Source: Alphaproteobacteria bacterium UBA4588 (lineage in GTDB: Bacteria > Pseudomonadota > Alphaproteobacteria > Puniceispirillales > Puniceispirillaceae). From it: a stretch of DNA of 28,288 nucleotides. The position numbers and the translations under genes were made by a program. The notes beneath the pieces were generated by a model. The model saw nothing but the letters and a program-made list of their open reading frames with translations, did no database searches and had not been told where the DNA came from. Within the stretch, counting starts at the first letter, position 1. Every line of letters starts with the position of its first letter. The stretch lies in the NCBI GenBank assembly GCA_002387605.1, contig DGJU01000025.1, positions 1-28,288 of the forward strand. Direction: 5' to 3'. This document shows positions 24,112 through 28,288 of this stretch, piece by piece.

Positions 24112-25041
24112 ATGACAGAAATGCCACCACAGATTTTTGATATGGAGCAGCTTGCGCGCAATCGAAATCGTGCCGCAGAGAATTTTGAGGCATTTGCCTT
24201 TCTGAAACAGGCTGCAGTTGAGCGTCTTGAAGACAAGCTGATGCTGGTGCGGCGCAGTTTTAGTGATGTACTTGATGTTGGATGCCATTCAGGACAAGTG
24301 GCACAGATGCTTCGTGCTAGTGGCAAACTAACATCCAGCCATAGCCTTCTTCAGACAGATATTTCGCCGCGTTTTTGTGATATTGCAGGCAGGCGAGCGC
24401 CGGCCATGGTCAGCCCTGCCGAGACGCTTCCCGTAGAGCCAGCAAGTTATGATGCTGTTGTATCAGCCCTGTTCTTGCATTGGGTGAATGATGTGCCGGG
24501 ATTGCTAACCCAGATGCGGCTTGCCTTGCGCCCTGACGGGTTATTGCTTGTATGCCTATTTGGGGGGCGGACCTTGAATGAGCTTAGGCAATGCCTTGCC
24601 GAAGCCGAAACAGAGGTGAGCGGCGGGATGTCTGGGAGATGTGCCCCAATGGCTGATATTCGTGATATTGGCGGCTTGTTACAGCGTGCAGGACTTGCGC
24701 TTCCAGTAGCTGATGCTGACCTAATCACTGTAACATACCCGAATATGTTTCGTCTGATGGCTGATCTGAAAGGCATGGGAGAGCAGAATGCCCTGTTCGG
24801 AAAAGAACAGCATATGGCACGCCGTGATATTTTTTTGCGTGCGGCAGAATTATATCAAGAACGCTTTAGCACAGCCGACGGGCAGATTAAGGCTAGTTTT
24901 GAGCTTATTACCCTAACAGGATGGGCGCCGCATGCCTCTCAGCAAAAACCACTTGCACGCGGTTCAGCAACCCATAGTCTGCTAGAGGCATTTGAGATTG
25001 AACAAAACGACCCGCAAAAACCAGATCAAGAATCAGATTAG
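24112..25041 (+). CDS. Class I SAM methyltransferase-fold protein, NDUFAF5-like
   Basis: 309 residues. It opens with IFDMEQLARNRNRAAENFEAF and FLKQAAVERLEDKL, a pattern shared with NDUFAF5, the mitochondrial complex I assembly factor, and its alphaproteobacterial relatives. The SAM-binding motif is VLDVGCHSG (53-61), followed later by VVSALFLHWVNDVPG and RPDGLLLVCLFGGRTL. NDUFAF5 hydroxylates an arginine of a complex I subunit; the bacterial activity is not established. A BioC-type (malonyl-ACP methyltransferase) role is a less likely alternative. No clear ribosome-binding site precedes ATG 24112, and ATG 24121 is also possible. The stop overlaps the convergent mutT stop by four bases. Confidence 0.8.
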   Translation: MTEMPPQIFDMEQLARNRNRAAENFEAFAFLKQAAVERLEDKLMLVRRSFSDVLDVGCHSGQVAQMLRASGKLTSSHSLLQTDISPRFCDIAGRRAPAMVSPAETLPVEPASYDAVVSALFLHWVNDVPGLLTQMRLALRPDGLLLVCLFGGRTLNELRQCLAEAETEVSGGMSGRCAPMADIRDIGGLLQRAGLALPVADADLITVTYPNMFRLMADLKGMGEQNALFGKEQHMARRDIFLRAAELYQERFSTADGQIKASFELITLTGWAPHASQQKPLARGSATHSLLEAFEIEQNDPQKPDQESD

Positions 25042-25442
25042 CCGAGCAAGTCCTGAATAGCAGAGATGAGCTCTCGGTTGGCATCTGGCATGTCATGGTC
25101 ACGTAGCCTCTGAGGGCGAACCCAGATAACATCATTGCCTTCCTGCGGTGCTGGTGTGCCTTTCCAGCGGCGACAGACATATAGCATCAGCACCATATGC
25201 CAGTCATCATAGGCATGCGAGACAAAGCAGAGAGGGGCAAGGCATGAGGAATGGGTATCAATGCCCAGCTCTTCGCCCAACTCGCGAATAAGGGCTGCTT
25301 CTGGCGTTTCTCCTGCTTCGATTTTACCGCCTGGAAATTCCCATTTTCCTGCCATAACCTTACCCTCGGGGCGCTGTGATAACAGAACACGTCCATCAGC
25401 ATCAACAAGGCAGACCGCAGGGATAAGTTTGATTTCTGGCAT
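25038..25442 (-). CDS. mutT: MutT-type Nudix hydrolase (8-oxo-dGTP diphosphatase)
   Basis: 134-residue enzyme that cleaves oxidised dGTP to prevent A-G mispairing. It has a perfect Nudix box at residues 39-61 (G-x5-E-x7-REL-x-EE-x-G-I), preceded by LLSQRPEGKVMAGKWEFPGG, which is close to the MutT consensus. Length is typical. Last gene of the parvulin-argJ-mutT unit, 15 bases after argJ. Its TAA stop overlaps the TAG stop of the convergent methyltransferase gene in the four bases TTAG at 25038-25041. The substrate call rests on family resemblance. Confidence 0.92.
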   Translation of the reverse strand: MPEIKLIPAVCLVDADGRVLLSQRPEGKVMAGKWEFPGGKIEAGETPEAALIRELGEELGIDTHSSCLAPLCFVSHAYDDWHMVLMLYVCRRWKGTPAPQEGNDVIWVRPQRLRDHDMPDANRELISAIQDLLG

Positions 25443-25457
25443 CTTCTACGCTCAGCG

Positions 25458-26696
25458 CTAACTGCGGTAATCAGCATTTATGCTGATATAGCCATGGGTC
25501 AAATCGCAGGTCCAGATCGTCGCCTGTCCTGCCCCTCTCATGCCAACATCAACCGTGATATCAATATTCTCGCCTGTCATATGGGCTGTAACCGGCGCCT
25601 CATCATAGTCTTCGACCCGCTCGCCTTGCTCGGCGATAATCGTACCACCTATGGCAATGCTAAGCTCATCGCGGCTCGCAGCAGCACCTGATTTTCCAAC
25701 CGCCATAATAATACGGCCCCAATTTGCATCCTCTCCTGCAATTGCCGTTTTTACCAGAGGCGAGTTAGCAATGGCGCTGGCTGCTTTTTTAGCATCAGCA
25801 TCGCTAAGGGCGCCTGTTACAGTAACAGTAATAAATTTCTGCGCGCCTTCGCCGTCTTTTACGATTTGATGTGCAAGATCTGTCATTACCACTTGAAGAG
25901 CGGCTTGAACCTGCTGTGCCTCAGGGCTGTCTGCCTCTGTGATAGCTGGCATATCAGCGGCGCCTGTTGCCACGAGATAAACGCTATCTGAGGTTGATGT
26001 ATCACTATCTACTGTGATGGCATTAAAGCTTTTATCAGCACATCGACGTAGCAGAATTTCAAGGCAGTCTGCGCTTATTGAGGCGTCAGTGCCAAGATAA
26101 GCGAGCATTGTTGCCATGTCAGGGGCAATCATGCCTGAACCTTTGGCAATCCCGTTAATGGTAATCACTGCCCCCCCAATGGTGCAGGATATTGTTGCGC
26201 CTTTGGCAAACGTATCTGTGGTGCGGATAGCCCCTGCTGCATCCTGCCATGATGCCTGCCCGATATCAGCAACAAGGCCCTCGCAGATAGCTGCCATAGC
26301 CTCGCCATTAATCGGCTCCCCAATAACCCCTGTAGAGGCAACAAGTATTTGCGTATCTGCCAGACTAAGCGTATCGGCTAGTTTTGAGAGATAATGACGC
26401 ATTGCTGTTGTGCCGCGCATGCCGGTAAAGGCATTTGCGTTGCCGGCATTGGTAATAATGGCGCGCGGGTTTCCGGATGCGATGCCGGCGCGGGACCAGT
26501 CAACAGGCGCTGCTGCGGTTGCAGATTGAGTAAAGATGCCTGCTACTGTTGACCCCTCTTGGGCCAACAGCACCATAACATCATCCCGGTCTTTATATTT
26601 CATACCCGACCGGCCAACAGATAGACGGATTCCGGCAATATCAGACAGGTGCGGAAAGCTGTCTGGGGCAAGGGGGGAGAGCGGAAGCTTAGACAT
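25458..26696 (-). CDS. argJ: Glutamate N-acetyltransferase / amino-acid acetyltransferase (ArgJ)
   Basis: Transfers acetyl from N-acetylornithine to glutamate, recycling acetyl groups in arginine synthesis. Some ArgJ enzymes also make N-acetylglutamate from acetyl-CoA. The 412-residue precursor cuts itself at an Ala-Thr bond: here Ala195-Thr196 within KGSGMIAPDMATML, with Thr196 as the new N-terminal nucleophile. The oxyanion-hole STGVIG is at 121-126. The usual PNMATM is PDMATM here. The start lies only five bases after the parvulin stop, with no separate ribosome-binding site visible, so translational coupling is likely. Confidence 0.96.
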   Translation of the reverse strand: MSKLPLSPLAPDSFPHLSDIAGIRLSVGRSGMKYKDRDDVMVLLAQEGSTVAGIFTQSATAAAPVDWSRAGIASGNPRAIITNAGNANAFTGMRGTTAMRHYLSKLADTLSLADTQILVASTGVIGEPINGEAMAAICEGLVADIGQASWQDAAGAIRTTDTFAKGATISCTIGGAVITINGIAKGSGMIAPDMATMLAYLGTDASISADCLEILLRRCADKSFNAITVDSDTSTSDSVYLVATGAADMPAITEADSPEAQQVQAALQVVMTDLAHQIVKDGEGAQKFITVTVTGALSDADAKKAASAIANSPLVKTAIAGEDANWGRIIMAVGKSGAAASRDELSIAIGGTIIAEQGERVEDYDEAPVTAHMTGENIDITVDVGMRGAGQATIWTCDLTHGYISINADYRS

Positions 26697-26701
26697 GATA
26701 G

Positions 26702-27556
26702 CTATTGCGCCTGAGCCGCTTGGGCTTCGGTGCGGATATCTTCAAAGCTACGTCTGTTAATTTGCGCTGAGGCGCGCAATTTTTCTAGAATCTGGCCTAA
26801 CGTCTGGTTCAGCAGATTCTGGCGAAGCTGAGGGACCATCTCTTCGAATGAGGGGGGTGTTGCAACCCGCTTATCTTCAACCTTGATGATATGCCAGCCA
26901 AACTGAGTTTGAACGGGCTCAGGCGTAAAGCTGCCGGGCTCTAGCTCAAAGGCAGCTGCTTCGAATGTTGGAACCATAGCGCCGCGCGCAAAATAGCCAA
27001 GGTCGCCGCCATTTGGACCACTTGGGCCAGTTGAATCAGTTTTTGCAATTTCAGCAAAATCCGCCCCGCCAGTAAGTTTTTCAATAATGGCACGTGCTGT
27101 TGCTTCTTCGGGAACCAGAATATGGCGGGCCTTTACTTCTTCACGCGACCCATTATCGGCGATGAATAATTTATAAGTTGCTGTCAAGGCATCCTCGGTA
27201 ATAGCTTCATTAACCTGCTCGGCTATCCATGCTTCGGCAAGCACTCGCATAGCGGCAACTTCCATCAGACGGGACACGTCAGGATTTTCTGACAAGCCAC
27301 TTTCTGCGCCGGCAACAGCGGCAAGGCGCGAATCAATAACATCATCCACAAGACCGCCAAAATAGCTTTCAAGCGGGCGCTGGCGATATTCAGCCGGCAA
27401 CTTTTCAGCAAGACGCATGACTTCTTCTAAATAAATTGCCTCACCATTTACGTCAGCGACAGTTATTTTATTTTCTTGGGCAGAAGATGTTGTTGCAAAA
27501 ATAATTGGTGAGCTTACCAGAAGCGCAGCACAGCAAAATGAACGAATGAATGACAT
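26702..27556 (-). CDS. Exported parvulin-type peptidyl-prolyl cis-trans isomerase
   Basis: 284-residue periplasmic folding factor. It has a signal peptide with cleavage probably after Ala26 (SSA/QENK), an N-terminal helical SurA/PrsA-like chaperone region at about 30-135, and one parvulin domain at about 138-232. That domain starts VKARHILVPEE and contains GGDLGYFARGAMVPTFEAA and TQFGWHIIKVEDKR. There is no lipobox cysteine, so it is soluble and not an anchored PrsA lipoprotein. AAGGAT lies upstream of the start. It diverges from secA, a fitting neighbour because both act on exported proteins, and leads into argJ and mutT. Confidence 0.92.
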   Translation of the reverse strand: MSFIRSFCCAALLVSSPIIFATTSSAQENKITVADVNGEAIYLEEVMRLAEKLPAEYRQRPLESYFGGLVDDVIDSRLAAVAGAESGLSENPDVSRLMEVAAMRVLAEAWIAEQVNEAITEDALTATYKLFIADNGSREEVKARHILVPEEATARAIIEKLTGGADFAEIAKTDSTGPSGPNGGDLGYFARGAMVPTFEAAAFELEPGSFTPEPVQTQFGWHIIKVEDKRVATPPSFEEMVPQLRQNLLNQTLGQILEKLRASAQINRRSFEDIRTEAQAAQAQ

Positions 27557-27647
27557 TAGTAATGGATCCTTAACGGTCTAGAGATGAAGTAATACCCAAG
27601 AAATCTCTCATTCAATTCAGTTTGATTCGAAGATCGCCTTCTTAGTC

Positions 27648-27697
27648 CCTTCTGCGTAACATATCTTGGTACAGTGCTTCAACTGCAACGCAGAAGG
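27648..27697. repeat. 10-base inverted repeat in the parvulin/secA intergenic region
   Basis: CCTTCTGCGT (27648-27657) and ACGCAGAAGG (27688-27697) are perfect inverted copies, separated by 30 bases. No T run follows. It could be a regulator site or a structured leader. Confidence 0.45.
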
Positions 27698-27705
27698 CTT
27701 ATCAA

Positions 27706-27734
27706 TTGACAAAATTAGGGGGAGACCCTATCTG
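27706..27734 (+). promoter_or_regulatory. Possible promoter of secA
   Basis: TTGACA at 27706-27711 is a perfect -35 box. TATCTG follows 17 bases later at 27729-27734 as a weak -10. The secA start is 93 bases further on. A five-pair hairpin, TAGGG-GGAGA-CCCTA (27716-27730), sits in the spacer. Confidence 0.38.
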
Positions 27735-27827
27735 CAGGTAGTGGTTTACTATCAATAAAACCATGCCTTCCCTATTGTCAGTTATTTTGGCTAGGGCACG
27801 TCGGTAAGGATCCAAAAGGAAAGAAGT

Positions 27828-28288
27828 ATGTTTTCATCACTCGCGAAAAGCCTGTTTGGGGACTCAAACGACAAAGAGCTCAAAAAGCTTGATGCGAGAG
27901 TGGCGGCAATAACAGCGCATGAAGAACAGATGGAGGCAAAGTCAGATGAAGAGCTTGCCGGCATGACGCAGGTCTTTCGTGACCGCCTTGCTGCAGGAGA
28001 AACAGAAGATAACCTGCTTGAAGAAGCATTCGCAGTTGTTCGTGAAGCAGCGCGCCGGACGTTATCACAGCGTCATTTTGATGTGCAGTTGATGGGCGGC
28101 ATGGTCCTGCAACAGGGCTGTATTGCGGAAATGAAAACAGGCGAGGGAAAAACCCTTGTTGCAACACTTGCTGTTTATCTGAACGCATTATCGGGTAAAG
28201 GCGTTCATGTTGTAACTGTGAATGATTATCTGGCAAGCCGAGATGCTGGCTGGATGGGGCAGGTTTATAATTTCCTTGGGTTGAGCGT
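27828..28288 (+). CDS. secA: Preprotein translocase ATPase SecA (5' part, runs off window)
   Basis: First 153 residues of the ATPase that drives proteins through SecYEG; the rest lies beyond the window. The reading frame from ATG 27828 begins MFSSLAKSLFGDSNDKE and contains EAARRTLSQRHFDVQLMGG, then the Walker A motif MKTGEGKT (102-109) and VHVVTVNDYLASRDAGWM, all diagnostic of SecA. AAAGGAAAG lies just upstream of the start. It diverges from the parvulin gene across 271 bases. The segment before Walker A reads QQGCIAEMK, with a cysteine where many SecA proteins have a charged residue. Confidence 0.97.
   Translation, partial: MFSSLAKSLFGDSNDKELKKLDARVAAITAHEEQMEAKSDEELAGMTQVFRDRLAAGETEDNLLEEAFAVVREAARRTLSQRHFDVQLMGGMVLQQGCIAEMKTGEGKTLVATLAVYLNALSGKGVHVVTVNDYLASRDAGWMGQVYNFLGLS

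Noticed and set aside
27880..28236. 118-codon minus-strand frame at the window end
   Set aside because: Antisense to secA, whose Walker A frame is unambiguous on the plus strand.

Overview
The window looks like an ordinary chromosomal segment of a free-living, aerobic alphaproteobacterium of moderate GC. The clues are a class I lysyl-tRNA synthetase, an alphaproteobacterial-type heme A synthase (COX15/CtaA), an aroK-aroB-CorC operon, a cobS-cobT pair beside a J-domain protein gene and bolA, and an NDUFAF5-like methyltransferase. A SAR116-like marine lineage would fit, but that is a guess from gene content and base composition. I see no prophage, insertion sequence, CRISPR array, tRNA or rRNA.

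Layout. (1) 58-3457: heme A synthase on the minus strand, then the heat-shock operon groES-groEL, with a CIRCE operator, a heat-shock-like promoter and a terminator. (2) 3464-9431: a large Fe-S DinG/XPD-type helicase (minus), class I lysK and pyrD (plus, one operon), and a ribbon-helix-helix protein gene (minus) whose 3' end overlaps pyrD. (3) 9545-14569: rpmB with its own promoter and a terminator shared with cobT; cobS-cobT (minus); a J-domain protein gene (minus) divergent from bolA (plus); a DUF2889 gene abutting bolA tail to tail. (4) 14636-17614: the minus-strand operon aroK-aroB-CorC/HlyC transporter with overlapping genes. (5) 17863-21969: a plus-strand run of a 44-residue membrane peptide, a 668-residue exported protein of unknown function and xerD, then accA. 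(6) 22016-25041: comF, grxC and a nitrilase-family amidase on the minus strand, with a divergent methyltransferase. (7) 25038-28288: a parvulin isomerase gene, argJ and mutT on the minus strand, divergent from the 5' part of secA, which runs off the window end.

The genes mostly serve core functions: protein folding (GroESL, J protein, parvulin), translation (LysRS, L28), biosynthesis of pyrimidines, aromatics, arginine and fatty acids, DNA maintenance (helicase, XerD, MutT) and redox repair (glutaredoxin, Nit-type amidase). The least explained parts are the 44-residue peptide with the exported protein ahead of xerD, the cobS-cobT pair with no cobN or cobalamin genes in view, the N-terminal domain of the helicase, and inverted repeats in three intergenic regions. 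I found no convincing new defence or mobile system.
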